Source of the DNA: Mycteria americana
Lineage: Eukaryota; Chordata; Aves; Ciconiiformes; Ciconiidae
Assembly: GCF_035582795.1 (NCBI RefSeq)
Contig: NC_134366.1
Span: forward strand, 109,127,756 to 109,191,755
DNA: 64,000 nucleotides
Direction: 5' to 3'
Within the stretch, counting starts at the first letter, position 1. Each line of letters begins with the position of its first letter. Below are positions 1 through 13,600 of this stretch, piece after piece. The translations under genes and the position numbers were made by a program. The notes under the pieces are model-generated. The model did no database searches, was not told the DNA's origin, and saw only the letters and a list, made by a program, of their open reading frames with translations.

Positions 1-2528
1 ATATATATATAAAATGCACTGTATTCCTTTTCCATTGACAGTCCTCTGCTCTCTCTTCCTCACTGTATCCGCATCCCTTTCTGATGTATGCAGAATACGT
101 GCTGACCTCTTCCTTTCCTTTCTGCCAATCTTTCCTCACAGATCAGCAGAAAACTGCGTTTCTTGCTTGCTGTATACATACAAGCTTACTTCCACCGAGG
201 AACACGGGCATCTTTCGGCAGGAAACGGAAGAAGAATTGAGAAGTTCACATCTTTTCTAATACCCAGAAGGGAAAAATCAGATCATTAAGTCTGCAAAAG
301 AAAGGCCATGTCCTTTCATGCAGTTACTTCCATATTGAGTCTAATGCCCTGTGTTCAGCTGAAACTTCCAGAAAGATCTCTTCTCTTCCATCACTATTCA
401 CCAGCTCTGCAAAAAATGTACATTTTGGCATCTATGACCACTTATAGATGAAGCATGACACTTTCTCATGCTGCACTAAACCACTGCCTCATTTCTGTCT
501 GAAACAGTATTTGAAGCATGGACCTTGCTTCCTTGGCTGCTGCCAGACAACCGCAGGCCTCTCAGCATGCATCAGCTGCAAAAATGATGTGTTCCTTCCT
601 GGCCTGCCTGCTTGCCTGCAGCATTCTGCTGGGATACTGCTGGCACCTCCTCCCTCCCGGCTTCCTACCACACGAGCCGGCCGGCACAGCGAGCCCAGGA
701 TGTGTAAAGGAAAAAAAAAAAAAAAGCATGAATGATGGCAGCAGGCAGGGCTTTTTTGTTTTGGTTTGGTTTTTTTTAATCACCAGCACTATAGGCTAAT
801 GAAGTAGCACTGCCAAGGCTACTGTATAATTCCTGCTTTGGCGCCTAGGAGACTGGACCTGGTTCAAGGTAGGGGAGGTACAGACTAAACTCAGGTGGAT
901 TAGTGCTCCCAAGACCAGGTTCAATCAGCAAAACACATTGTTTCCCATTTCTTATTCCCTGGAGAGGAGGCAGAACATGATTGCCCAGGCAGGCTACTGC
1001 TTCCTGCTCCTCCAACTACAGTAATGCCTAGATATTGGCGCTACCACAACATCAGTCTGGCCTGTGAAAAGAAGGGTTTCCAATCCCAAGGGTCCACCTT
1101 GCAGTGCAGAGAGGACTGGACCACCTTCCCAGGGATCCCAAACAACCAACTCCCAGAGCCTACCAAACGGAGACCCTTCTCCACAGGTTACAGGCAAAGC
1201 CACACCACGGAGAACTTGCTGGCTTTGTGAGGAGGTGTGATTTTCATCCTTTCCTGTTGACCCTTACTCTCCACTAGTCAGTTCAGCAGGGATGTGGTTG
1301 TCACAGACATTTTCCCCAGCAGCAAGGACACTTGAAGAAGTTCAGCCCCCTACAGCAAGTCATCCGTACCCGCTTGCAGCTGTTTACCACTTTTCATGTT
1401 GTGCCAGTGTGAGAAATTGTGATACTGTGTTGTAACCTGAATCGGTGAAGGGGGTCAGAAAGGGGATTTTTGTAATTTCAGTAATTGAATTTTAATCATC
1501 TTTTATCCCTCCTCGCCCACTGATAGAAGTACATCAGCACAGCTGAGGAAAACAGAGGTACCCAGTTTAAACTGGGACAACTGGGCCAGACTCAGCTGGG
1601 TTTCCTGCCCGATCTCAGTGGCATTCCCATAACTCTTAGGTGCAGCTCATGCCCTGAGCTGCTCCTGAGCAGTCCTTGCTATGTTAGCAAGGCCTCCTAA
1701 CCTCACATTACCTGCATTGGTGCAAATGATCGCAACTTGGGTGCCCTAGCCAGGAGCACGCTCCAGTAGTAGTGCAGCATTGCCTATCGCACGTGCAGCA
1801 GGCAGGTGGAGAATGGAAAGAGGCTACATCATCTTCTGCCAGAGCAGAAGATCTATGAAGTCATTTTAAAAGTCATTCAAAGGGTAACCGATTTGCCTGC
1901 CACAGGAATGGGATCTGTGTGGTTTTGTTGGAGATATTTTTTCTCTAAAGACTGCTCAAGTTGTAGTTTCTGGCATGACAGAAATGCTGATGAGAGTAGT
2001 GGGCTGGATCGTGTGTGAGTTAGATGGCGGCAGGGAATGTTGCAGCATCCACAGCTTATATTTAACTGACAGTAACAGAGCAGGGGGGAACTAGGAGCTT
2101 CAGAAGACATTGATCAGGGAGACATTTGACACAGAAAGGGATGGGTGGGGGGAAATGTCCTGACAACTGCAGCCTTCATGCATCAGATTAACCGTTAATT
2201 ACATGAAGTAACTTTTGAGGAACTTCTGACTCCACCTCTTGCAGGTCTGTATTATCATGGCACCTCACACCCTGTATTGACATACAGTGTAACATATTCC
2301 TGTTTTCCAGCCTGTCTATTGCCCTTGTCCTCCTTCTAAGCCTAAATCCTGTCTTCTCCTTCAGATAAGGCAGGCGTCAATATGAGTTGGTGCCAAGCCA
2401 CGCACACTGTCCTAAGGTAGGGTATTGGTAGTCTCAACTGCTGCGTGTCTTCCCTGCCAACTTCTCTGCCTCTTGGATTATGGCTTTAACACTGAAGAAT
2501 CTCAGTCTTTTTTCATGAGAAGCAATAG

Positions 2529-2562
2529 TATGATGTCATCAATGTTATGATGTGATCAATTG
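2529..2562. repeat. Imperfect 17-bp tandem duplication
   Basis: Two adjacent 17-base copies, each starting TATGATGT, differ at a few positions. The first copy contains a TGATGTCATC segment that resembles a cAMP-response-type half palindrome. Probably replication slippage. Confidence 0.6.
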
Positions 2563-4999
2563 CATGATCCTACTCCTGCTGAAGCCAGTGGAAAGATTTT
2601 GGTTGCCAACAGCAGGTGTCAGACCAACATTCAAGTCACACCCTGGAGTCATCCTGCTGCAGAGCAGCATCGTGGTGGGAGGAACCAGATGATCCAATCT
2701 GGTTTGCAAAGCTGCCTTGCAGCCTGCAGCAAAAGCTCAGAATGGCTCATGAAAGACAGGACAGAAAGCAGCTCTCGATATAAATGACCCAGCCTTGCCA
2801 GTCGCATTTCGAAGAACAAATTCGAAGGGATGAATTCTTCCCCAGCTGTGCCTTTGCAACCCCGTAGATACTGTTTCCTGCCCTGGTTGAATGCAGACAG
2901 AATGGGGCCATACTGTCTCATATGCCACAATACCAGCCAGTCAGGCATTTCCAAGAGCAGTATGGTTTAAGGAAGTATTAATTTTCAACCACTGCAATTA
3001 TTAGGGGTATTTTAAAGACCAAGAGGCAGCTAACCTGCCACTCTATGGAAGTATGTGAAGTACAATGAAGATACTTCCAATTACACCTGAGCTCAGAAGT
3101 TCATGAAGTCTACCCATCCATGCCAGCTTTACTTCCACTCAGGCTAAAAATAATTTATAGCACTTCTGATTTTGGGCTCTATCCAGTTTTTTGTTTGTTT
3201 TTTATAATTTTTACCCAATAAATACCTTTGTGTTCATTGTCTATGTGTGGTGATACCATTGAATGTGATATTTGGGCCCCTCACACTGATCACGTCTGTT
3301 CAGAAACCTGAACATGTTCCAGGACTTAGGGATGTTTTGACATGAAACATTAATTAGAAAAAGAGCATCAAACAAGTAGCTAGCTAATTGCACAAGAATA
3401 AATATGTCTTATATTGCTGAATGATTGGATGCCTGCTTTGGATTTCACCAGTTGAGACAAAATTGATAGGGAAAAGTGCGTGTCCTCCATCAATTGCTAG
3501 TTTGGCAAAGGAAATGGCACACTTGTAAATAGTCTCCTGTTCCTATCTGTGACTAAGTCTTTTCAAACCCTTTACTCTCGGTTGCTGTATGTTCTTATGA
3601 TTATTTCAGTACTCTGCACAAAAAAACATATTTTGTCTTGATTTTAAATAGGGTGAATATAAATGCAGCAGCAAAGATGTATATTTTGATAAGGCATACT
3701 TTGATGGTAGTGTTAAGAAGAGAATTACAAAGAGCAGCTGATGCCTCATGAAAATCTTAATAAGAGAAATCTATTCAGAATAATTCTGGTTACTCTGCTG
3801 TATTATTATATCATCTATTTCCATATTCCTCTTCCCTCATTCGTTTTTAGCAGGCATATTTGCATAAAACCAGGATCATTGTTTCTTAAGAGCTCATCTG
3901 CTTCTGCTACTTAGCTCTCACGTGAAAGCATAATCCTCTGCATATCCCATCACATTTAGTTAGAAACTGTTATAATTTTTATGACTTCAGATGTGGAACT
4001 AGAGAGCAAAAGTGGACGATTCCCAAACATGCAGCCTAAACTGGCATCCTGGTTTTCTCTGTTCTGCACCAGGCATTACTAGCGACATGTGGAATACACT
4101 TAGCAAGATACTGAATCGAAATGCAACATTTTAAAGCATTTAAAACAGGTATGTGAGTGTTGCAGCTCCTCAGCTCACCTGTCACCAAGTCAAGCTGCAC
4201 CATTTTTAGGGTCTGTGAAGTCCCATTTCTCTGCTACTAGAGGCTTTCATTATGCCACATGTCTCAGCAAGCCTCTTACCATTGACTCCAACTTAATCAA
4301 ACAACATGCTTTGATTGGGTTCCCGTCAGCCCTGTGAGATTAACTGTCCCTTGGAATCAAGGTAGTGAAACATGCTGCATAGACATTATTTGTACTGTCT
4401 GAAATAGCTGAAGAAGATGACAGATTTTCTTCGTGGCCAGTGAAGCAGATGAAATGAACCTGTACAAAAATAACTCTGGAGTAGTTCTGACCTAAATTTC
4501 AAACTGAACGTGATTCTCTCTCTCCTTTTTAAAAGTTTGAGTTTCTCTCTCAGCCTTTAATATTCTTACGCCTTCCCCCGCAGAAACGACTAACAGCCCT
4601 TCCATCAATACCAATACCTTTCATTCAACCTAGCAACCTCTGCTGCAAAAAATATGTTCTTTAGATCTCAGAAAGCTTTTGCAGAAGCAGCACGTTCTGG
4701 AGAGGTCATTGACCATGTGGTATGTCAACAAGAGCCTTTAAGAGAGTGTGCTAAGCCTAAATGGCGAGACACATAACCCTCCAGCTCGCAACATGATGGC
4801 CTGAGAGACAGGGAAGAGAGGGTGAGAAGTGTGGAGGTAAAGTTATCTTGGACTATACAGCCTTGGGAGCAGAAAAAGATGAATATATGGTGAATAAAGA
4901 GAAGACTGGAAGCAATTACAGGTGAATTTTAAATACCAAATAGCTTTCTAGCTACATGGAGCTACCAGCCTTTTGAATTTCAGCCACCTTTAGGAAAAG

Positions 5000-5031
5000 A
5001 CAAAAAACTGCAGGAACAAAAAACTGCAGGA
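5000..5031. repeat. Perfect 16-bp tandem duplication
   Basis: The 16-base unit ACAAAAAACTGCAGGA occurs twice in direct succession without a mismatch. The lack of divergence suggests a fairly recent slippage duplication. No gene context. Confidence 0.9.
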
Positions 5032-6759
5032 GTCTCCTCCTTTCACACAGAAGATGTGAACTCTGATATGAGCTGTGGCAGTAATATTTTGTATGGTACT
5101 TCTTCTGCCTCTGCACAAGCTTTCTGCTGCATAATACAGTCAGAGAACCTGCGCCCATTTCAGTTGATAAACCATTTACAGAGCTTTAGCTGCAGGGTGT
5201 TCAAGATCAACAACGTGTTGGTCTTTTCTTCACGGATCAGAGTACTGTTAGGCTTCGTTCAGTACTATTTTGGGGGACTCACTTTTTTGCTGCACCCACC
5301 TTGCGAAATCCATGGTTGCCTCTGGCTTCAGGAGAGCTCCATGTGAGGATGAGATCATTCTGGAGGATCTCCTTGTCATTTCCATAGTGTCCAGAGTTGT
5401 CCTAGATGTTTTGTAAAATAAAGAACATCAGTCATCCGTAGACAACTTCTGGAAGTTTTACGAATAACATGTAGAGGAATTAGCAAGCAGGGAAAGCAAT
5501 GTGAGCAAACAGCAAGAACATCCTAGCTGCATGTCCCTAATATAAAACAGCATCAGATGTGATATTGCATTGTAATAGGAATTTACTGGAAAAATGACAA
5601 TGCCGTTTCCAGGTCTGGCCATAACGGGATGTTAACGTAAGGGCTGACTAATACAGCAAAGTTCAGGTCATACCAGTTTTTCTGGATGTGTATGTGTCAC
5701 CAATGATTTGGAGCAAATTATTTTAAAAAGTGCTACTTTTCAGGTTCAAATAACCACTTTTCAGATCTGAAAAAAAATCCTGTTCAATAGGATTATCACC
5801 AACACATATGACCTCCTTTCATCAGCGTACATATGTATGTTCCTCTGGGTAGATTTGCCTCCATGTATGGCCATTTACCCAGTCTTACTGAAAAATAGTA
5901 TCTTTAGGCTATTAATTCCAAGCTCTATTTCTAATTCCTAAAGTGGCTGGTATGTGGGGGCAAATGCCACCACTGAACCAAATGTGATGAGGGATTCTGG
6001 TTTGCTGAAGGGGCAAGAGACAGTTCTTGCCATTCATCATGGCCCTTGGTACAGCAGGGAAGCCCACCAACAACTGACTGGCCTCACTTTGCACTTGTTA
6101 GCTGTTCTGCTCCCCAGCAAAGGAGAGGTAAAATTCACATCAGTAGCTTTAAAAAAGCGGGAGAAACACCACGTACGTGAAGAGAAAGGCTGTATTTCTA
6201 TTAGTAAATTGAATGGCCCAGTGATGTTGCTGGGTGCTGAGGATGATGAGCATGGGGTGGCTTGTGTCTGTGCTGATGAGCTCCCTTAGCCTTCAAAGGG
6301 GTACGTGGCGCACCTTAGCCACTATGCAGTGATGGAGAGTTGTTTGCTAGGTGGCACTTGGCAGGCTCACACCAGGGAACGGCTTGTTCGTGCAGACCTT
6401 TGCTTTCCAGGGGCTGGGTATGGTTCCTGGCACAGTTTATTTCTGGAGTATAGACTTAGCCTAAGCATGCTCCGTCTCTCCTCCCCTGCATCATGAAGGG
6501 TGCTCAGAGGACTTCTCCGGTACGATGAAATAACTGGACGTTTTGCTGCAGAGGCAATAACCTCAAGCCAGCAGTGCCAAAGGAGCACTTTGAGAATAGT
6601 AGAAGGAAAAACACTTTTAAAATTCCTCAGATAAGCTACAAATATGACGATGTTGCAGAAGGAAAGCCTGCCTTGCAGTTCCATGGTACGCCATCAGCAA
6701 AACCAGCCTAAGATGTTTCTGCTCACCCTATTGCCGCATTTCATAGTCACTTGACCGGG

Positions 6760-7320
6760 TGTACTGGTTTTGGCTGGGACACAGTTAATTTTCTTCATAG
6801 CAGCTCATATGGTGCTATGTTTTGGGGTTTTGATGAAAACAGTGTTGATAACAACATGGGGATGTGTTAGCTGTTGCTGAGCAGTGCTTGCACAGCATCA
6901 AGGTCTTCTCTGCTTCTCACGCTGCTCCGCCAGCGAGTGGGCTGGGGGTGGGCAAGAGGTTTGGAGGGGACAGAGCCGGGACAGCTGACCCCAACTGACC
7001 AAAGGGACATCCCATACCATATGACATTGTGCTCAGCAATAAAAGCTGTGGGGACAGTTTTCCAGGGCTGCTGTTGCTTGGGGACTGGTTGGGCATCGGT
7101 TGGCTGGTGGAGAGCAATTGTGGTTTCTTGCATCACTTGTTTTTCTTGGTTTTATTTTAATTTTTTTCTTTCTTTGGTTTTTTTACTTATTAAACTGTAT
7201 TTATCTCAACCTACGAGTTTTCTCATTTTTGCTCCTCCTATTCTCTCCCCTATCCCATGGTGGTGGGGTAAGCAAGCAGCTGTGTGGGGCTGAGCTACCT
7301 GCCGGGGTTAACCCACAACA
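6760..7320 (+). mobile_element. Solo LTR of an avian endogenous retrovirus
   Basis: A 561-bp unit starts TGTACTGG and ends CACAACA, giving the TG...CA termini of a retroviral long terminal repeat. It is flanked by a 5-bp target duplication: CCGGG at 6755-6759 and CCAGG at 7321-7325, one mismatch that fits CpG decay. A polyadenylation signal AATAAA at 7038-7043 sets the plus orientation, and a T-rich block follows at about 7139-7190. No internal retroviral genes (gag, pol, env) lie on either side, so this is a solo LTR left by recombination between the two LTRs of a provirus. The opening sequence matches, from memory, a family common in neoavian genomes; a 5-bp duplication fits ERVL-like or class I elements, but I cannot assign the family. 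Open frames inside it are not genes. Confidence 0.88.
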
Positions 7321-10300
7321 CCAGGCCATTACAACTCTTTGCAGGGCCGTACTGTAAACCAGGTGAGAAGATGCAAGTGAAAAACAAGCCAGAATATAAT
7401 GATATTGAGGTCATAGTCATAAAGGGCAGATGCTCCAGAAAAATCACAGCGATCTCTTAACTTGCTCTGAATGCTTTAGACTACTCTTCCATTTCTCTAA
7501 TCTCAAATCACCATTGAAAAGACCACACACTTACTGAATGTATTTGTTATTAGAAAAGAATTACCCACATACATATTCAGAAAATAATCAGCAGTCTGCA
7601 AAGCACAATTTTATGAATAACGATTTGCAGTTTCTAATCTCCAGCTACATTTTGATCTCAGTTACAGATGCGTCCCAGCTAGAAGAGTGGAAACAAGACC
7701 GCATTATGTAGGCTGGGATATAAAGATGGCAAATAGGGAGCTATATGGCTGACCGTAACATTCACAATTTGCAAGCTGCACTTTTCAGTCAGTGGTGTAG
7801 GTCAAATGGTATTATTTCTGTTCCCCCTCTGGATTATTTACATAATAAACTAGCACAACAAGAACAGAGTATTTCACAATCAGCCTGAAGTTTGCTTTTA
7901 GCATATGAGCGCCAGTTCTCATCAAGTTCAAGTGCTCAAATGATGTCTGAAAACAATTATGAAATGGTGGACTCAAAATCTACTCATGAATTTGATTCGA
8001 GATTTTTGGAAGCATTTTCTCCAGTCGTCAGCCTTGGCTGCCATTTTCTGTAATGCAATTTCTCAAAGCACAAATATGTCAGTTTATTATGATTACGTGC
8101 AGTAAAACAAAGCGGTGTCAGGGATGAGTTCGTATTTAATTTTTTTCATCTTCATTTCAACAGAAAGGATCCAGCAGCATTTAGCGGTCTTCAGTCTGCC
8201 CCTAAGTGGTTAATTTACTGTTCAGAAAAGGTTTTTATTACCCTTTCTTCCTTCTCTGCCTCACTGCACACATGCTAGTCTTTTTTTTTTTTTTTCTGCA
8301 ACTTGATGCTTTTGGTTCCTTTCACTGTGTATTATCTGCTGCTGGCAGTAATCTTAGCTCTTCAACTGACAGCAAAATTATGAGCTGCTCAGTACAAGAT
8401 GACAATTTTCCTTCCCTCATTCTAATTCATTTGCGCCGCCATCAAGGAATCAGCGTCATCTTTTCAACGCGTTAACAGCTCTCTGCTGATAGAAAGCATT
8501 AGCTCCCCATCCTTCAGCAAGAGGTCAAAAACGATTTTTGTTTTGTAACAACCCATTAAATTTTGTGCTTTGGAAAATTCCATCGCTCTCCGATGTCAAA
8601 TACCTAGGCCATTGCCTCAGTTGGCACACAGAGAGAAGAGAGGGTTTGCTGTGCGAGACCAAGCGGTGCAGGCAGCCAAGAGTCCTTCCTGGAGGGGACC
8701 GTGGACTACCACTGGCCTTGCCTGTTGATTACTTGCCTTTTTTTTTTTCTTGTCCTACTCTTAAGAAAGCCTCTTTGTTCCAGTGTGCACACAGAGGTTC
8801 CTGGTGTTGTTTTACTGGCTTTAAAAAGGGAATAGCTAGGTGTTGCTGTAGGCTTTTTTGAAGTGCAAAAGGATCTGGTTTTACACGTTACCAGCCAATT
8901 CTGCGTAAAATCCTAGCACAGACAGGACCCACCTAACTCGATGCAAATAGTAAAGGTCACCTCTGTAACTTCCACGGGGTGTTCACACTGACTCGATACA
9001 CCATCATGTGGCCAGGGAAAAATTATAACATATTATGTACCTCAATAGGAAAAAATATGTACCTGCACTGTTTCTGGATACATGGCATTGCTTTATTCAG
9101 TTTTCTGTACAGATGAGCTTATCTGGATAGACAAGTGAGTTCCCTTATCCCCAGGTAGCTTCATAACAGGAAACCCTGGTCAGCGTTACACACGCTCATT
9201 TACATTCAGCATAGCAGGAGCCTAAAATCTTTGTCAGACAACTTGCATTGAATTGTTCGGTGAGCAGAGTTGTGTTTCTGATGGGTGTACAGGCAGATTA
9301 CAAATACGACCTTAAATATGCCTGGTGGCAGACCCCTGGAGGGGTCTGTAGAGAGCAAGGGGCTGCGTTGGCCCCACTGAGGTCCCCAGGCATTGGAGCG
9401 GAGCCGGGCTGAGCAGCTCAGTTCAAGGCAGCATGAAGCTGGCAGTGCCGCTCCTCGTGCTGCAAGCAGACAGATGGTCCCGTGTTTTTCCTACCTCTCT
9501 TTCAACTGCAGCACATTTAAATACAAAGGGTAAAATCTGCAATAACTCAAAACCAAAATATAGAGAATGAGAGCCAGAAACCACCTTGTTAAAAATATCC
9601 CAAACAGTGAGTATGCAGTACAACATGCATACTGCAATATTTGCAGATGGGGCTGGGAGGAAGCAGAGGTGGCAAACTGTGGGTTTGGGTGAAAATAGAA
9701 GTTGAAGAGCTAATTCAGCATTCATCTCAATACAGTCAGGGGCCTGGCAGAGAAACCAGCAGGACTCCTGGGCCCTGCAGCAGTGATAGCAGAACTCCCG
9801 AGGACAGGGTTTGGAGAAGAGAAGCCTGTTCATTTGGGGGAGAGGTGGACATCAGAAAAAACCCCCAGTATTTTGAAAATGTTGAGGAGATCCAGCTTGC
9901 CTCTACCCCAACTGCAAACAGAGCAGCCACAATTGCCACCAGGGCTTCATTCCACCCCAGGGAGCACTGGGGGGCTCCCGGGGAGGGGTACGGGCACCTT
10001 GGCCGAGCAGGAACAGCCTGACACCAACTGGGCTGGCTGCTGTGCAGACCTTTCCAAGGACAGTCTTGTAGGCACGTTTCCCAGCAAGCTAGGAGCTCCG
10101 TGACCCTTTAGTTTATTGCTGCTGCCCTGGGAGTAGCTGTATCTATTTCCAGTTTTACATCAGATGGCACCTGAAATTAATGTTTAATAAGCAGCAAAAT
10201 GTGTGTTGTCAGCATCTCAGGGTGAACACGGATACAATTAGACCTTTGGCAGAGCTTATTTATGCTTTACGTGCGCATTAAGAGTGCTCTTCAGATTTTG

Positions 10301-10609
10301 TCCCATGGCTGTCCTGGATTGTTTGATTTATTTATTTAGCCGTGACTCAACAAAAAGAGAAGAAAAACTGTCGCAAACACAAAGACTTCACTCCTCCTCA
10401 CTCTTCCCAGTTGCACACACCCGATCGACTCATTTCCTTTCTCAGCAAAGGAATTAGGCCCCTGTGATGCTGTATTTCCAAAACAAGGATGTTCAGGCAC
10501 CAAACCTTCGCCTCTGTGTCAGGGAAAATGCCAGACGTCCTCGCCACACACAGAAAGGGGACCAGCCCAGACACTAGCACACAACGTACACCAGTTATTC
10601 TGGGCAGAT

Positions 10610-10681
10610 GCAATACGTGCCAACGTAACTAATGCAACATGCGCCAGAGCATTGAGTGCAATATGTGCCAAAGCTGCTGAG
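10610..10681. repeat. Three divergent tandem copies of a 24-bp unit
   Basis: Three 24-base copies begin GCAATACGTGCC, GCAACATGCGCC and GCAATATGTGCC at 10610, 10634 and 10658. Conservation is strongest in the first 13 bases of each copy. On the minus strand one open frame runs through and gives a visible eight-residue periodicity (LAHIALNA-like), a by-product of the repeat and not evidence of a gene. Confidence 0.7.
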
Positions 10682-13600
10682 CTGTGAGGCAGCAGGAGAT
10701 GCTCACCACTCCAAGCACGGACTCTGTGGCCAGATAGGGGCAGAGGGAAGTGGCAGGAGGTGGAAGCTGCCCAGTGAAGTCTTTTGAGCTCCATATAACA
10801 CTTACACAAAGCAATCCCTCCTGAAGCAGCTCCCTGCTTCACCGGACCTAGGAGCCTCCTTGCTTTTTTCCAAGGGCATTAAATTATCATTTTCTTCTCA
10901 TTCCTTTGGAAGACCCACCTAGTTTTTGCTAATTCCCTTGCTGAACTGCAGCTCTGCTCTCCGCAGAGACCCTTCAGGGAGCTTGCCATGTTTGCTGTCT
11001 AATGATGATTTCATCATGAAGTAGGCTTGGTTTGAAGGAGAAAGTGTTTTCTTGAGCTGCCAAGTCAGTCAAGTCTCCAGCAGGTGAGCTGGATTTCTTC
11101 CATCTTAGGCATCATCACTAGTAATCAAGGGTCCTGCTGACAAATTCCGGACCCTGGCTGTGCCTGCATGACCGTGTGGCCATCGGTTGATGCTATCAGC
11201 GACAGCTTGCTGGCTCCAGTGACTCTGGTACTGTTGCACTGGGGAACTTGCTGCAATGAAGGTAGCAGAGCTGGTGGCTGTGCGTGCTGCAGAGGGGTGC
11301 TAACAGGCGTGAGAAGCACTGAGGACAAACTGACTAAGGTCAGGAGATACCTACCCGGGTAAAAACGCACCGTCTTTAGTCAGTTTTCAGAGTGTGGCTG
11401 CACTAGGAGACTATTTTGCTGTGGACTGGACAGAAAGGGTTTTCTCCCCTTTCCAGTTTTTTCCAACCCTGGAAAGAATCCCTGTAAGGAGATGAAAATG
11501 CCTCCCTTCCCCTCTAGCAAGCCATATGACACCATGGAGCATAAATCCATGCATATTCACATACAATCTTGCTCACAGGGAAAAAACAGCAGAACTGAAG
11601 GATACAGTTCAGAATACCACTAAATTACATGTGCCACGTAATTTGTATTTTTCCTCTTCAGCACATCAGTGCTATTCTCTCCCGCTAGCACTACGGCTGA
11701 GTACTTGAATGCAGAACGGCTGCTCAGAGCAACTAAAGTTCACCCGGGGAACCCAGAGGGATTTCAATGTCCATTAGCTGTGGTGAAAGGGAAAAATGTC
11801 TTTGCTATATATCAGCTGGACTGTTAGTGCTCTGTTAAGATTTCTGAAGACAAAAATGCTGTTTATACAGCATCAGTTGGCAAGAAGGTGTGTCATTATT
11901 AGAGCACTGTTGAAAAATCTGGCTATTTATCAGACTTTTAAATGGTGCCGAGCTTTTTGAAAGCCTGGCTTTCCCTTTTCTTTTTTTCTCACTTTTTTTT
12001 CTTCTGTCACTTGTTATTCAGAAGTGTTAAGTGTTTCTGGATATGCCTCTAGAGCTTTCTCTTTTTTGCTGATCTTTTTCACATCTTCGTTAAATAGAAA
12101 CATGTTGAAGAGAGTACAACTTTTTAAAGTATCTCATCAAAACTGAAATATTGCAGAAAAATAATAACGGAATTGAGTTTTTATTTAATCCATTTAGCTG
12201 CCTATCTAATACTACAAAGCATGCATGTGATCTCCTTACAAGTCGAAAGGAGAAGACTTTGCAGTTGAGGTTTATGCTCATCCCTTGCATTTACTGCCTT
12301 TTCATTTTCTATTTCCCTAACTACCGTTGCTCCTGGAAGAGCCGTAAACTTTGCTACAGCTCTGCCTGAGAATAATACACCAGCCATTATACTCTTCTTG
12401 TGAGTAAGGACTGACACCTTGTGGCCAGAAAGTGCTAAAGAAAAAATAGTCCTATTACATTTTGTATCATCTGGCCACTCCCTATAGGGCAAAGTTTTCT
12501 TTCACCATCATTTATTTAGCTCTTTAAGGAGTCACAGAAATGTCAGTATAAGTATGGGTTTGTGCACTTTCCCTTATGTTTTTATACGGCTACGAATGAT
12601 TAAACTTCCCATCTTCCAGGGAGAGAAAATACCTTTGAAGGCTTTGCTCCTCTAGCAGCCAGGTAAGGGTTTTCTGCTCCAGCCAGACTATCCTTTAGGG
12701 AGAGGATAGCTCAAGGGTCATCTCACTGGGAGACCACTCCCAGTTCTTTGCTGGAATTTGAGGAATAATTTTTCTCCACTGGAAGCATTTGCAAGACCTA
12801 GGCGAGCACAAGTAGTATGATCTCGCAGTGGAAATTGCTGAGACCGTTCACCATGGGTCCCCAACCCCTCATCAGCCCGTTTCAGGACAGACCTCAGCCT
12901 AGGGAGCAGAAGAAATGTCTGAGAGGGCCACCATAATCTGGGGACAGGATGAGTTTTGGCTACTTCAGGATGTTGTTTCTGCTTCCACCATAAAACTTCC
13001 ACATAAACTTTGAGATTCTCTTAAAATCTCTGGTTTCTTAATTGCCATACTGGCAAAAAAACAGGACTCAAAATCTTTTTAGCTCAAGGAAGTGGAAGGG
13101 GCTTGAAACACCCCTCACTCCAACCCAGCCTTTCCTCCTATGTGGAGATTTATTTTTATTGTTGAAATTACACTAACTCCTAGGAACTCAGTGTGCTGGG
13201 GTTTGTACTAACAAAATACTCAAAGAGTACTTAGACATTGTCTCATGTCCTCACTGTCTTCGTAGTGGACAAGAAGCATCAGCTAGGCAAAACAGATTAA
13301 AGGCAGGGATGTGAGCTGGGAAGGCAAGGTGACAGAGTAAAAGCGGGGAAAAAAACCCCAGACATTCCTGCTCATCCAGTTTAGGTGATGTCAGATGAGA
13401 ATTTGTATGTCAGCATGGGAAAGGTGAATTTTGAGCAGAGATGTCAGAGAGGATATGTCTAACTTCTTCGCATATTGACTGAAAGCTTTTCCTAAGAATG
13501 GAGGATAGTGAGGAAGAAAATGCAAATCATCCTCCTCCTCTTGAGAAGCTCACTGGGCTAGTTCAGAGGCTGGCAATAAAAGTGTTACCTCACACAAGGT

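Larger units (their letters stand above)
1..6759. other. Non-coding stretch, no gene recognised
   Basis: I see no recognisable gene, RNA gene or large mobile element here. The sequence is AT-rich and the open frames are short, overlap on both strands and have unremarkable composition. It opens with an (AT)5 run, has an A15 run at 711-725 followed by a T-rich patch near 750-780, and contains the two small tandem duplications listed separately at 2529 and 5000. A strong pyrimidine-rich splice-acceptor-like site ends at 141 and is treated under findings. This could be intergenic or intronic; nothing in the sequence decides between them. Confidence 0.6.

Noticed and set aside
711..725. A15 run as the tail of a processed pseudogene
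   Set aside because: No coding-like sequence or target duplication was found beside it.
6874..7293. 139-codon plus-strand open frame and its companions
   Set aside because: They lie entirely within the solo LTR and have no viral or host protein motif.
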